In this document: positions 1-12,378 of the stretch, piece after piece
How positions within the stretch are numbered: the first letter of the stretch is position 1
Layout of the letters: every line of letters starts with the position of its first letter
Assembly (NCBI GenBank): GCA_024180945.1
Contig: JAKSGN010000002.1
Location: forward strand, 1,984,001-2,048,000
Direction of reading: 5' to 3'
DNA from: Macrophomina tecta
Taxonomy: Eukaryota; Ascomycota; Dothideomycetes; Botryosphaeriales; Botryosphaeriaceae
DNA: 64,000 bases
The notes under the pieces: generated by a model
What the model saw: only the letters and a program-made list of their open reading frames with translations
Told to the model about the DNA's origin: nothing
The model's database searches: none
Position numbers and translations under genes: made by a program

Positions 1-339
1 TCGCTAATCTACGGCAATATCACGCTGGCGTCGACCGGGTGGGCCATGGGCACGCCAGAGCGCACGGCGATCAACCGGGCATACCAGGAGACCATGCACA
101 CACTGCTGACGGTGGCCGTGTGCGCGTCGGCGCCGCTGATCCCGCTGAGCCTGCTGATGAAAAACTACAGGCTGGACAAGCACGAGACGCGCGCTGACGG
201 GGCGCGGACGGAGGAAAGCGGCGTAATTGGCCAGGGGCAGAGCGCCGCGCCGGACGCGGGCCGCAGCGCAGACGGTGGTGTTGGTGGCAGGGCGCGGGGA
301 GCACTGCGGACAGGACGGGCAAAAGCGCTGCGGCGCTGA
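1..339 (+). CDS. MFS siderophore iron transporter, C-terminal end (5' cut by window)
   Basis: The reading frame is open from base 1 and ends at TGA 337-339; the gene starts outside the window. The visible residues carry the ending typical of the fungal siderochrome-iron transporters (Sit1/Arn/MirB branch of the major facilitator superfamily): a GTPERTAINRAYQET loop, one last hydrophobic helix (about LLTVAVCASAPLIPLSLLM) and the short basic K-N-Y-R-L-D cytoplasmic stretch. A hydrophilic, low-complexity tail of about 55 residues follows. The family takes up ferric siderophores by proton symport at the plasma membrane. The substrate cannot be told from this fragment. The assignment to the siderophore branch rests on the GTPER...AY loop; another MFS branch is possible. 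Confidence 0.72.
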   Translation, partial: SLIYGNITLASTGWAMGTPERTAINRAYQETMHTLLTVAVCASAPLIPLSLLMKNYRLDKHETRADGARTEESGVIGQGQSAAPDAGRSADGGVGGRARGALRTGRAKALRR

Positions 340-1425
340 GGCGGCTTTAGAGTTCTAGCGTCGGGCTGGCTGTTTCGCGCGTGGTTGAGACAAGCTGGAG
401 CGTGCAGAGGGATTGTCGGGCCTGGTGCCCCGTGCTGGCTGGCAGCGCGTGCGGAGAGAGCCAGCGCCAGGGCTCGCGCCAGAGCCTCTGCTGCTCTCAA
501 CGGCGCAGCACAGCACCGCACCGCTCACTGCCGGCAACCCGGGCTGCACGCCTCAACTGGGGCGCGTTGCCGGTGGCCGATGCAGCGCGCGCCCGGCCAG
601 CAGCAGGCCAGCTCCAGCTCCAGCTCCAGCTCCCACCCAGCCCAGCCCAGCCAGGCCCAGCAGCCTGCGCAGCAGCGACCGCGGCGCCGGCCGCGCGGTG
701 CGTAGATAGCCAGTACAATAGCGCAGTGTTGTGCGACTGCACCCGTGATGATGCGTGAGGTGCGTTGATTGCGAGGCGTCGGCGAGCGGCTGAGGCTGAA
801 CGAATCAAAGGGGGCAGGACTTGTTCGCGCCATACAATCTCCGCCGCGCCCAAAAAGACCGTAACCGTCCCTATCGCCTCGCCGTGTCCTGCCATCTCGA
901 CCCTCAGTTCCAGAGCAGCCTGCTTCCAGCTCGTTTCCCAGCGCCTGCTCCGCCAGCCCGCGCGCCGCCCCTCCCTTCTCGAAGCCACCCGGCGCAGGCC
1001 AGCCTCAACTTCACCACACCAGACCCACGACAAGGAGCCCCCATCTTACGTTTCGAGTTTCAACCACAGATCACTCCGCGTTGCACGCGTCCTCGGTGGT
1101 TTCAATCTCGGGGCGACCGTATGTCTCCCTGCGCGGCCCTGGCCGTGTGCAGCCGTTGGCGTTGCTGATAGTCGGCCTCTCTCTCAGGCTCCTCACTACT
1201 CCACCTTCCTTTGGATACCTCCCCCAACGCCGTCCACGCCCGCCGACCCGACCTCACCACCGCCGGCCCAAGCATCCCGCGCCCTCCACCGCGACTCGCA
1301 GCATTCCCGCCCCCCTCGCTCCACGCCGCCCCGACGAGCCTCCCGCCGCTCCTGCCTGCCTGCACGCCTCCGATCGGCGCCTGCCACCTGCCTGCACCCC
1401 GTAATCCGCACATTACATCAACATC
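340..1425. other. Intergenic and 5' leader of cdc42
   Basis: No gene is supported here. The stretch is GC-rich. A short CCAGCT tandem (608-633) is followed by CCCAG-type repeats to about 660. From about 950 the top strand becomes C/T-rich, as is common in fungal 5' leaders, and runs into the cdc42 start. Long open frames on both strands are composition effects without recognisable domains. Confidence 0.5.
608..633. repeat. CCAGCT hexanucleotide tandem repeat
   Basis: About four copies of CCAGCT in a row, followed by degenerate CCCAG units. It lies about 0.8 kb upstream of the cdc42 start codon, in non-coding sequence. Confidence 0.7.
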
Positions 1426-2307
<882 letters not shown>

Positions 2308-3250
2308 TTCCCCAAATTGGAGGCTCATAGCGCAGTCTAGGCAAACATACGCCATCAACTCATGCTTCTCGTTCCTTAGGTCGGGCGTGGTCGGTTTTCC
2401 CGGATACCTTGTTGTGGAGACCCGGCGCATTGGGTAGCGGATCACTTCTGAGATTTGGCAGCTTTCGATTTTGAGTTGGGAGATCAAACATTGAAGATAT
2501 TTGACATTGGCCCGCGGAACTGCCCATGATCATGATGCGACTGACGTGACGGTACAGTTGCGGCTGTGTGCGTTGGGAACTTGGAGCGGCCTGGGGTAGT
2601 GGAGCGAGCGCGGGTCAGATAGGGTGGACGAGACGATTTCTCTTGCAGAATCGTAGCGGCGGATGGTTGGTAGCAGAGGGGAGGATTTTGAAGATTAAGG
2701 ATATGTTCGCTTATGAGGAAATTGTATTTGAATTATGGGTTGGATGCCCCAGGATGAGTACACTTCTTTTCCTTAAAATCCGAGTCCACGTCTCCAGCTG
2801 TCAGCACGCTGTACTCGAATTGTTCGTGCTGGAGTCATGTGAAGACGCCAGCGCGGTGCGTGTTGTGGGCGCGTGTCCCAGGGTGAAAGCGCACCTCCAG
2901 GCTATGATCTGATTCAGAGCTCGGGCGCGAGCGCGCAGCAAGGCACTTGGTAGCTTCACATCCCCCAGGGACTAGAGCGGACCTTGACTGCTTAAGGCGG
3001 TGCCGGTTACCGTGCCACTGTTGTGGTGCGCGGTGCGAGTGACGCCGTGGCCGCGACGGTAGGTTGTCTATCGACCTTACAGCACTTCTCGACAACACCC
3101 TTACCCTCCTCCTCTTTCTCCTCCAAACTCTGTTGGCATGCTCTCTTGGCTACTCCTTGCTTTCTTCATCGTTTTCCGCCAACTTTGGCGCTGAGAACCT
3201 GTTTGTCACTCATATACAGCTTTGCTAGACCTTGACGACTTCTATCAAAG
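2308..3250. other. Intergenic region between cdc42 and the coiled-coil gene
   Basis: cdc42 3' UTR, then about 0.5 kb without a convincing gene. From about 3060 to 3250 the top strand is C/T-rich and reads like the promoter/leader of the next gene. The open frame at 2568-2912 has no recognisable domain. Confidence 0.5.
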
Positions 3251-6200
3251 ATGTCGCTCAACTGCTACAGTCCGACGAAGCGGCGCGTCGCGTCGCCCAA
3301 GAAGTCTTCCGTAACCAAGTCGCCCGACAAAGAGAAGCCGTACGCCGCTCTGGATGAGACGCAACGCTCCCATGCATACCGCTATAACATTGGAAACAAC
3401 TTTTATCGCGAGCAGGTGGACCGAGACAACGCAACCAAGACGCAGAGCAGCTCACCCGACAAGAATGTCTTTGCGGACGCGCTGTGCGAGAAGAGCCTCC
3501 CTCCCGAGCCCGAGACGGACTCTGCGCCGGGAACTACAGTCACTACCTTCATGATGCAAATGAACCAGCCCGAGTTTGGACAGAGGCAGGCTCCCTTCAG
3601 GCTTGTCCCTGAGACCGACGAGGAGGCATTGCCTACGACCCGTGCCTTGATCGAATCACGCAGCGAAGCTAGGCTTTTGCGTATGATGGCGCAAAAGACA
3701 GAGATCTCCAAGTACCATACTCCTCCGCCGTACGACTCAGACGATGATACTCCGCCCAACGCGCCTCGACCGCTGTCTTCGAAGGATATACCCCACAAGC
3801 GCAAGGTCTCTGTCCCCGAAAGCACCAAAACCTCATTTCCAAACGGCTCACAAAGCGAAAAGAGCCTCCGTCATAAGTCGGCGAAGCCACCACTGGGTGT
3901 TGATAGTCCCCAAGGTTCCGCAAGCACGTCAACCTCGAGCAACGAGCCTAGACCTGCTGCGGAATCACAACACCAAATTCTGACCAAGGCGGCGAAGATC
4001 TTAGGGACTTCCACTAGCACTGGAAATCATAGCGCTGGCTCGAAGTGGGTCCTGAACCTGCACCGCCGCAAGACGCAGAAGGGGCATGCCAATGCCACTA
4101 GCTCTCTCCCCAAACAAGTCCATGAGCTGAACGAGGAGGACATGACAGCGCTTCCTTCCACCTTGCTGACCAGCAACTCAGCTGAGCCCAACAGGAACAT
4201 TTCCTTTGGAGGTACAACGCGCGTCGCTATTGACAATTCCTTCAGCAACCGCTATCAGCGTCTTGTCCGCGAAGAGTCTGACGTGACTCTTCCTCCTACA
4301 CCTCCCGCGAAGGATACGCCGCCCCACATCAAGGATGCCTTGACTGCTCTCCCTCAGGAGGATCCGGATCATCTGGCTGGTCTAGGAATTAATACAGCCG
4401 AAGATAACGACGAAGTGTCCAACATGGACTTCGCTAAAGACGCTGTGAACGGATCCAAGAGCGAGTCGGCGCTGTTCAAGCACGGTGCTGCTGAGCATGC
4501 AAAGCTCATTCACGCATCTCCAAGCCTGTACTCTATGCAGGCCAGCGTTGTTGGGTCTCGTAGGGGTTCGAAAGAGCATACCCTGCTCCCGGACGGTGTG
4601 CGCCTCTCCAGACAGCACGACGGCGGGTTGACAAAGGAAGGATATCTGCCGCCAACGCTGTACAGTTCCGATGAGTACTCTCCCTCGATCTACTCGCCGG
4701 TATTCAAGACGGCTGAGGCAATTGATGTAAGTTGAAATAATACTTTTTTTTTTTTTTCTTTTTTCTTGCATCGCGCCGCTGCCGTCCCAGTCAGTTCACA
4801 CGCAGCCCGCCTTCCACAATTGGAAGCCACGCGAAGCCCACCACTTCACTCTCATTCCTGCCGCGTCACATTACATTTCGCTAACAGAGGACTACTAGCT
4901 TGGCAAGAAAGCCCGTTTGGCCAGGCTCTCTAAGCTTCGCGCCATTGCCGACTCTTCGCCTACGCACAGCAACGCCAGCGACTCCGCGAAGCACAACCAT
5001 AGCCACGTCAACCCCGACAACAACATAGAGAACCACGGACAGTCTGCCGAGTGCGTGCCTATCGTCTACCTCCCATCGACAGGTGAGTCTGTTAGCCATA
5101 ATGAGCACGCGGGTGAGATTGCCGACCCAGAAGATCTTGTTGCCCAGTTCTCTCTTCCACCGCGCGCCTCTTCCTTGAACTGGCAGGAGGAGCCACCGTC
5201 CGGCACTCATCTTTCCCTCCTTTCTCCCAACCCCCGTACAGCACTCGCTGGCTCAGAACTTTCAATTACTATTCCCAACCGAGTTGCAGATCTGGCTCTC
5301 TCAAACATGTCTGGCAGCATGCGCCACGATTACAACCGCCCCAGCTGCGATGAAGCCGGTAACGATAAACTTGCTTTCAACCAGCCCTCTTCTACTTCCA
5401 ACGGCACCGATGGAACCCATGCTAATTCCGACATCGATCGCGGCCACCAATCCTCCAACAGCATTGAACACAACCCCCATCGCTCGATCGGATTGACGCC
5501 TTATCTGACTCAGCAGTTGGGCGGAATCCCCAACCCTATGACCCCTGGCTTCAATCACCCTAGCGCAATGCCGTCGCCTCTGTCTGGACCTTTTCCTCCT
5601 ACCATACCGGCAGATATCCCGTCTCATGAGCAGCTTCTCACCCACTTCCATGTGCTCCATTATCACATCGATGACGTAGTCCGTGTCTTCCGCGATCTTC
5701 AAAAGTCTTCTGAGGAGGAGATCATAGGCGACAACGAGAAGAGGTTCAATGATATGCGCAGCGCTATGGATGAATACTTTGCCGATGTTCGCTCACACCT
5801 CAATGCTATCGAACATAACATGGGCCGCGCTACTGGTGAGACTGAAAATCTGAAGAACGCTTTGGAGACACATGTCCGCAGCGTCGACGATCATGTCTAC
5901 AAGCCGATGAGGAAGCTCACCAACCAGAACACCGAGTTGATCAAGAAGGTCGACAGCCTTCAGGAACGCGTGACTCACCTCGAGAAGAAGTTGGAGAACA
6001 ACATGCCGATCTATCGCGCTAGTGAAAACGGTGATCGCAATCGCCCTGCTGGCGTAGATGGACCCGCCCCGTCTTTTGGCCGCCCTTGGGGTGGATACGA
6101 CGCTGCCCGTCATATGGTTCCCGTTCACCAACAACAACAACAGCAGCAGCAGCAGCAGGATCATCAGTACACCGATGTGGGCGGGCGTTACTACAATGGT

Positions 6201-6272
6201 CCGGATGCTCAACACCACAACTATCAGGATGGCTACTACGCCAACGGTTCGTACAACAACTACATGCGGTAA
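3251..6272 (+). CDS. Conserved-looking coiled-coil protein of unknown function with poly-Q tract
   Basis: I do not recognise the family. Exon 1 is 3251-4726. A 172-bp intron (4727-4898, donor gtaagt, acceptor ctag, containing a T-rich run) joins it in frame to exon 2 (4899 onward), giving about 950 residues. The N-terminal two thirds are Ser/Pro/Thr-rich and probably disordered. Near residue 770 a predicted helical region begins and runs about 120 residues with heptad-like spacing (DDVVRVFRDLQKSSEEE through LQERVTHLEKKLENN), suggesting a dimerising coiled coil. Ten consecutive glutamines and a Tyr/Asn/Gly-rich tail follow. The last residues are uncertain: the frame stops at 6270-6272, but a gtaag/actaat/ctaaag intron (6269-6330) would end the protein two residues later at 6340. 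The domain layout suggests a scaffold or cortical/RNA-granule protein, which is only inference. Confidence 0.75.
6129..6158 (+). repeat. CAA/CAG repeat encoding ten glutamines
   Basis: Four CAA then six CAG codons inside the preceding gene. Mixed codons slow but do not prevent length change. Confidence 0.9.
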
Positions 6273-7706
6273 GATTCTCTATGTCAGTCATCACCATTTG
6301 ATATCATTGACTAATTACAACGTTCTAAAGCCGCCACTAAGGACGCCCGCGACCTTGTAGACGAAAAAATCGGGTAAGCTATCCATATTCTGAAGTGAAG
6401 ACCACGCACTAACTTGCTTTCCAGTGGATCTGATTAAGAGGTTGGAGCTGATGAGGAAGACGAAATCTCTGCCGCAAACACCGGCAGTTGTTCCGAATCA
6501 TCAAACCGCTTGCTTTACTCACGCCAGGAACTCCAACAGCTTCAAGACTAGATCCTCGCTGACCTCATGGACTCGATTCTCTTCCGCAATCAACTGTAAT
6601 GGTTCTTGCAGTCGGCTTATGGCCTTGCTTCGCTTCGGCAGCGTAGAGTACGATTCACGGATGCGGGAAATGTCCGTGGGGGGCAGTTTACTTACTGGAG
6701 GGCACCGATTTCTTTTCTGCTTTACTCCCAATGCGAAATATGGAAATTCTTTAGTCCGATTTCGCAGTGGATGTAATATTGAATAGCTGAAAAAAAAAAT
6801 GACAAAAATGACAAAAAGTTAAAAAAGGAAAAGGGGACACGTGCGTGTGCTGCTGGCTCGCAGAGGCCGCAGAGCAGATCGTGAAAGTATTGCATCTCCA
6901 GTCTATCGTATGTCTCATGACCGTCATGAAGCGTTGAGGCAAACGTCCGGCTGAACGCTTCGGCTCCTTATTACAATGGCCCTAAGCTAACCCCGGCCTG
7001 GCTCGTTTCTGGGCGTATTCCTCTTGGCACTAGTGGACGGCTGCTATTATAGGCATGAACGCATGCGGAAACGAAGCAGCGATTGACGGAGTAGATGGTA
7101 TCAACTACCTTTGAGGTATGCATATGGGTGAATGGTCCAGCTCGACTGGACTGGATAGCGCTGTTGTTGCAAGCGTGCTGGGAGCGAGCTCGCCGTGAAT
7201 TATCGCTCGTGACAGAAGTAAATTGCATGCAGACAGCCGACCGCATCGGCCACCACTCTCGCCGTGCGAGAACGTTGACTTGCTAGCGTTCGGGCGGGTG
7301 TGGAGGTGCAGGGCCAGCTCCTGCGAGCGATCCTGGTTGTTGCATTCTGTCGCAGGTGCCGTCAGCTCCGGAGGCGTCGGACCAGCCAGGATGTTCCCTG
7401 CAGGGGCCCGCGCCGATGCAAAGACTGGGTGCTTCGAGAGCAGCAGCCAGCTCGACGGCAGGGGCAGGATGCAGCAACGCCAGGAGACGAAGGCTTGAGT
7501 CTGGCCCGAAGAAGGGTGGCACTCGGGGCGGGGCGCTCGTAAGGCAGGCCTGGCGGGCGTCGGGCGCGACCGCACGGCGTATCATTGCACGCTGCTTGGC
7601 ACGCTGCTAGGGCGCACGTCCCAGGCGGCTACACATCGTTGCTTGACGGCTTGACGTCCGACGACTGCAACTCCAGCCTGCCTCGCTCTCCTCTCTCTCT
7701 CCCGCC
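6273..7706. other. 3' region of the coiled-coil gene and promoter of the kinase gene
   Basis: Two intron-like intervals sit just after the stop: 6269-6330, and a gtaagc...ctaac...ccag interval at about 6374-6424. The 3' end may therefore be spliced in the UTR or the terminal codons revised. No other gene is supported. A short A-rich tract lies at 6788-6800. The 7400-7706 stretch is GC-rich, then C/T-rich, and leads into the kinase start. Confidence 0.45.
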
Positions 7707-9888
7707 ATGGGCGAGCCCGAGAGCTTACCTGCACAGCCCGAAGGCTCTCTGCCTTCCCCCACCCGCCGCAGCGACATTCCTCCCCCCGGCGACCGTCGTG
7801 TCTCGGCCAGTCCGCCTCACCACCCGACATCAGCCGCTCAGGCTGCGACACCTGCGCCGGCCTTCCCAGCACTCCGCGACGCGTCTGCTGCCCTCCACTC
7901 CCCACAGCTCCCGCTGCACTCTGCCACCGTCCCGCGCATCGACCCGGCCTCCGTCTACACCCACGCCCACCTGCTCGTCGGGCCCGCTGCCAGGCCTCAC
8001 AGCCGCTCGCCCTCCGCTGCCGGCCTGCAGCTGCAGACGGACTTCTCCAAGCTGACCACCGCCTCGCAAACCCCTTCTATCGTCAATACCCCCGCCGAAG
8101 CCATCCAGTCCTCGGGAACGGCCCCCATGGATATTCAGCAGAACGTCAGAGGCCTCCGCTCCACCCTCTCCGCCGCCAGTCTTACCTCCTCGCTGTCTCC
8201 CAGCTCCGCCATCTCCTCGCCTGCTCTCGGTGCTCTTGCGGATATTACCCCTCTCCCATCTCCGTTGGTCGTGAGCGATTCTCCGGGCCCGTGGCGCCGC
8301 GCCGCTGTGGGACAGGCCCAGCGACCTGACTCCCGTGGCTCCTCGGGTGCTATGCGGGAGGAATCGCTGGCCATGCTGTCCAGCGGCACTCTTTCGCCAT
8401 CGCGCACGCCCTCAAGGAAGAACAAAGGATATTCCGGTCTTATGACCGCCGCTGTCGAGGCCCACAGCGCCAATGTGCACTCAATGGAGAAGAACAAAGC
8501 GAATCATCACCGCAACCGGAGCCTCAGCGAATATATACCGGAGCAACTCGTTAACACTCGGCCGAGAAACGTCACCATCTCGAATGCTGCCAACCCTGGT
8601 GTCCAGCCGACGGTTCTGGAGGAAGGTGCTTCTCAATCGCACCTGCGCCGCGAGGAATATCTTGCTGCACAACGAGGCCTGGCACCTGCTCCTGGCGCTG
8701 CGCCTACCCACACGCTCCCTACGCCACCGCCGAGCAACCGCAGCTGCACCGAAAGCGAGGAGGAGGAGTTGAAAGAGGAAGACGTTGGCATGGAGCATCT
8801 CTCTGTCAGGCACGATTCGGGAAAGAAGAAATTCTATCGGCCCATTCGGCAACTCGGCCAGGGCGCGTTCAGCAAGGTGGTATTAGCTACGCGAGAAAAG
8901 CTTGCGAGTAAGGAAGTTCCGGACGAGTCCCAGCTCAATCCAAAGAAGCTCGTGGCCATCAAGATTGTCGAGCATGGTCCCGCCGGCGGCGCAGATGAGG
9001 CGCGCGTGGAAATGACACTGAAGCGTGAAGTGGAAGTGCTCAGATCGGTCTCGCATCCCTCACTCATCCACCTCAAGGCCTTCGATTTCGATGATCAACA
9101 GGCGCTGCTCGTCCTTAACTATTGCCCAGGTGGCGATCTCTATGATCTTGCCGACAAGGGACGCGATGTCTTGACGGCGCCTGTTGTCCAGCGTCTATTT
9201 GCTGAGATGGTTGGTGCAGTGCGCTACTTGCACTCGGAGCTGATCGTCCATCGTGACATTAAACTTGAGAGTAAGCTACCATTACTTTGTTGTGCCAACT
9301 CTTGTTGGCCGATGCGTTGACAGCTGCGCAGATGTTCTACTCAATGTTCCTGTGTCGACCCTTCGTGAAATCGTGAATCCTTCGCGCCATCCCACGGCTC
9401 TGATTACTCTTACGGACCTAGGCCTCTGCCGTCGCATTGATCCCAACGATCCAAAGCTCCAAACTCGTTGCGGTAGTGAAGACTATGCTGCTCCTGAGAT
9501 TCTGCTTGGCCAGGAATACGATGGCCGCCTAACTGACGCCTGGGCCCTCGGTGTTGTTCTCTATGCTCTCATGGAAGGGCGTCTGCCCTTTGATCCTCCG
9601 CCAGGCAAGGCTCGTGGGCGCAGTAGAGCAGTGCATAGAATTGCCCGATGCGACTGGATGTGGTGCGAATTTGGTGATGTTGACGGAGTCTGGGATCCTT
9701 CAAAACCTGGTGCCAACGACTGGGAGGGTGCACGAGACGTAGTTGAGGGTCTGCTGAAGAAGGTTAGCCGCGGCCGCAAGTCACTCGATGAGATCGAGAA
9801 AATGGACTGGGTGGCGAGTGGCATCACCATCGAGGGCCAGTTGAGACGTCCGGACGAAGATTCAGATACGGATGCCGTGATGCAATAG
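7707..9888 (+). CDS. Serine/threonine protein kinase (CAMK-like) with long disordered N-terminus
   Basis: Two exons (7707-9270, 9332-9888) give 706 residues. About 370 residues of Ser/Pro/Ala-rich sequence precede a kinase domain. Visible motifs are the Gly loop [10 protein letters not shown], the lysine in VAIKIVEHG, a hinge with [24 protein letters not shown] (the intron splits the N codon), a DLG in place of the usual DFG ([12 protein letters not shown]), the activation-segment end [11 protein letters not shown], and the [19 protein letters not shown] helix. A shortened C-lobe follows. The catalytic lysine, HRD aspartate and metal-binding aspartate are all present, so it should be active. 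DLG is tolerated in some active kinases. I see relatives among fungal stress/nutrient kinases but cannot name the orthologue. Confidence 0.9.
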
Positions 9889-12378
9889 TCGCTATTGATG
9901 AGCCATTGTCAAGCTCTAACAGTACTCACGGCGATGAAGCGCCCCTGCGCTCAGAGTGAAATGGTTCGATTTTTGGTTGTTTTACTATTCTTTCTTACCT
10001 TGCGCGTTCGTTACCGCGTTTCTTTGACTTGTCTCTTCAAAATTCTTCAAAGTATTCTCTCCTCCCTTATCTAGGGGGAGTTCTTCGGTTTGCAGCATGC
10101 GCCTCCACACGTTCTACATTCGCTCATAACTCGTTCTTGAGTTCACACACCTGACGGCCGACTGTCGCCGATTTTTACCTCTTCGACTATTCTGTTCTTC
10201 CTCATGTCGAGATACCACGGATTATTGGTGTTACCCGCGGCGTTTTCTTCCAACACTGAAAAAAAAAACTAGTGCACTTTTTCTTTTGCTTCTTCTGTTG
10301 TCTGCAATTTCTTCCCGTGCCGCTGGGTCTTTTTTTTTTTTTTTTCCTGGAGCCGTGGTCAATGAATCGCCTGTCTACGTGTTCCTCCTTGCCTTTTTTT
10401 TTTCTTTTTTTTTTTGCATATCTGTTATTTCGCTCCCCCTTGTTATTATTTCCACCAAAAACTTGAGCAGTCCCGGTTCGTCTTGTCAGAGGACATTTCA
10501 AAGATATTAGACGGAGTCCGTATTGGAAGGATTGGGGGAGGTTTTTTTTTTTTTTTTACACTACTTTTGGTTCAACAGATCAATGGAATGAGAGGAATAA
10601 CCAATAAAAAAGGAGAATGAGAGTTTTCTAAATTTAGGCGTGTCATTCCGTGTTCGACCGTCCCGGATTTGCCAAGGAATGTGCATTTTTAATGACAACC
10701 GCATGACCGACCAGTTCTCTGGCCCAGTCACGGCTTTTCCTATTCCTCCGTAAGAGATGCGTCGGTAGAAAGTGACAAGAGACCTCTTTCTTACCTCATC
10801 TCTCGTATGCAACTCTAGCAATGTTCAAATATAGTTTGGAAGGATTTAGCTGCCATGCGGGAGCAACCGAAAATCGAACATCGGCTAGGAATGGTAAAGG
10901 GTCCTGCCTAGCCGCTTTCCCTATGCGTCGGGGCAGGGAGGAGGCTTAGATAAGGAGACGCGTGCTTTGTAGAGGATGGGGGTGGTTGCTTACTGGTGAT
11001 CATCCACTGGGTGGCGTTCACGGCTGTGTGATCCGAAGTAAGCGTGAGGATTTTGCGTAATGTTTCAAACTTCGTGCGGGGAGAAAGGAGGGGAAATGTC
11101 CTTTGGTTGGCGCGGCGCGCCGGTTTGGACTGGCTGGGGTCGAAAGAGAGTTAGTTGTCTGGGGCGTCCGAGTGTGCCTACCGCGAGGCTGATGTGAGGA
11201 TTGTCTCTGGGACGACTGCTTCAACTGTCTTTGGGCGCTGGCAGGGACGAGCGCGGCGCACGGCACGCTGAGGATTGGCTCGTCGCTTCTTCCCGCCCGA
11301 CCGGACTCGCCTGCTTGGGCGGCCGTGGTCTGACAGCTGCTGCTGCTGCCATCATCCCCAGGGCGGGCAGATATGTCAGCGGAGGATGCGGCCAGGGATA
11401 CGATGCCCGCCGATGCGTGGAGGATCAGCGCTGACATGCTGAGCGTCCCCCCCAACCAGCGACGACCTGCGCTCGATGTCTGGTTTGGATTCGTTAAAAA
11501 AAAAAAAAGAAAGAAAGAAAAAGGCTTCCGGGGGGGTTGCGTACTCAGTAGCCTGCGCGATGGGTTCCCCACCGACCTCCGTTGCCGATCTGCAGAGACA
11601 GCCCGCCACCCCGCCTGACTCGCTAACCGCATCGGGCAACTTTCGTGTCTCGCTCTCGCCCGGTCGCCTCCTCTTTCCGGAGATGGTTCGGTAGTCTGCT
11701 CTGCTAGCATTCGCACACGGGTGTTCTTTTTTTTTTTTTTTTTTTTTTTGCACTCCGTCCGTCGGCGGCCTGTGGCCTGCAGTTTCTCCACCCTTGAAAA
11801 GCGGGTCTCTGCATTCGTATCTCATGTCTCTGGACTTCATCTGCTTCCCGGCTACGCAAGGAGGTGCACATATTCCTTGATGCCTTGTGACAGCATGGTG
11901 TGCTCTTCTCCAGCCTCAGGCGGCTGGGATTGGCCATTTCGGTGCAGTTTTCAGCAGCGGTATTGTATAATTGCATCATATATCACGGCTCCAACAGACC
12001 GCGCAGATGCCCACTTGCATGCTGCTGCGGCGCTGAAATGCAGTCAATAGAAACAGGGGCGACTGGCTAGCCGGCATCCCCCTTTCAGACCAGGCTTGGT
12101 AGGCGAAGTACGTAGGGCTGATTCGGCAGTTTACCCAACAACGTAGGTGGAACATGGCTCAGTAATACCATAGGTAGGAAGCAGAGCAGATGCGTTTCAG
12201 AATCTCAGTGTCCAAGGAAACCATAAAACCTGTGTCATTCTCATAAGGGTGCAAGCCAAAACTGGCAAAACCAAAAAAATCTTAAAAGAAATTAATTAAT
12301 GATAGCTTTTTTTCCCCTCCCCTAGCCTGGTCGCAGGGCTATGCAAAATGGCAGTAGATGACATATCGACATTATTCC
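9889..12378. other. Long intergenic region with many A/T homopolymers
   Basis: 2.5 kb between the kinase stop and the permease stop. It holds repeated T or A runs: about 10330-10346, 10396-10415, 10543-10557, 11495-11508 and 11728-11750. GC-rich patches lie between them (about 11080-11480). Open frames here owe their length to poly-Phe/Lys runs and show no domain. 3' UTRs of the two convergent genes probably occupy both ends. Confidence 0.5.
11728..11750 (+). repeat. Poly-T run
   Basis: About 23 consecutive T in intergenic DNA. The longest of several homopolymers in this gap. Confidence 0.85.

Noticed and set aside
11018..11791. 257-codon minus-strand frame
   Set aside because: Its length depends on poly-Lys/Phe from homopolymers; no domain and no conserved motif.
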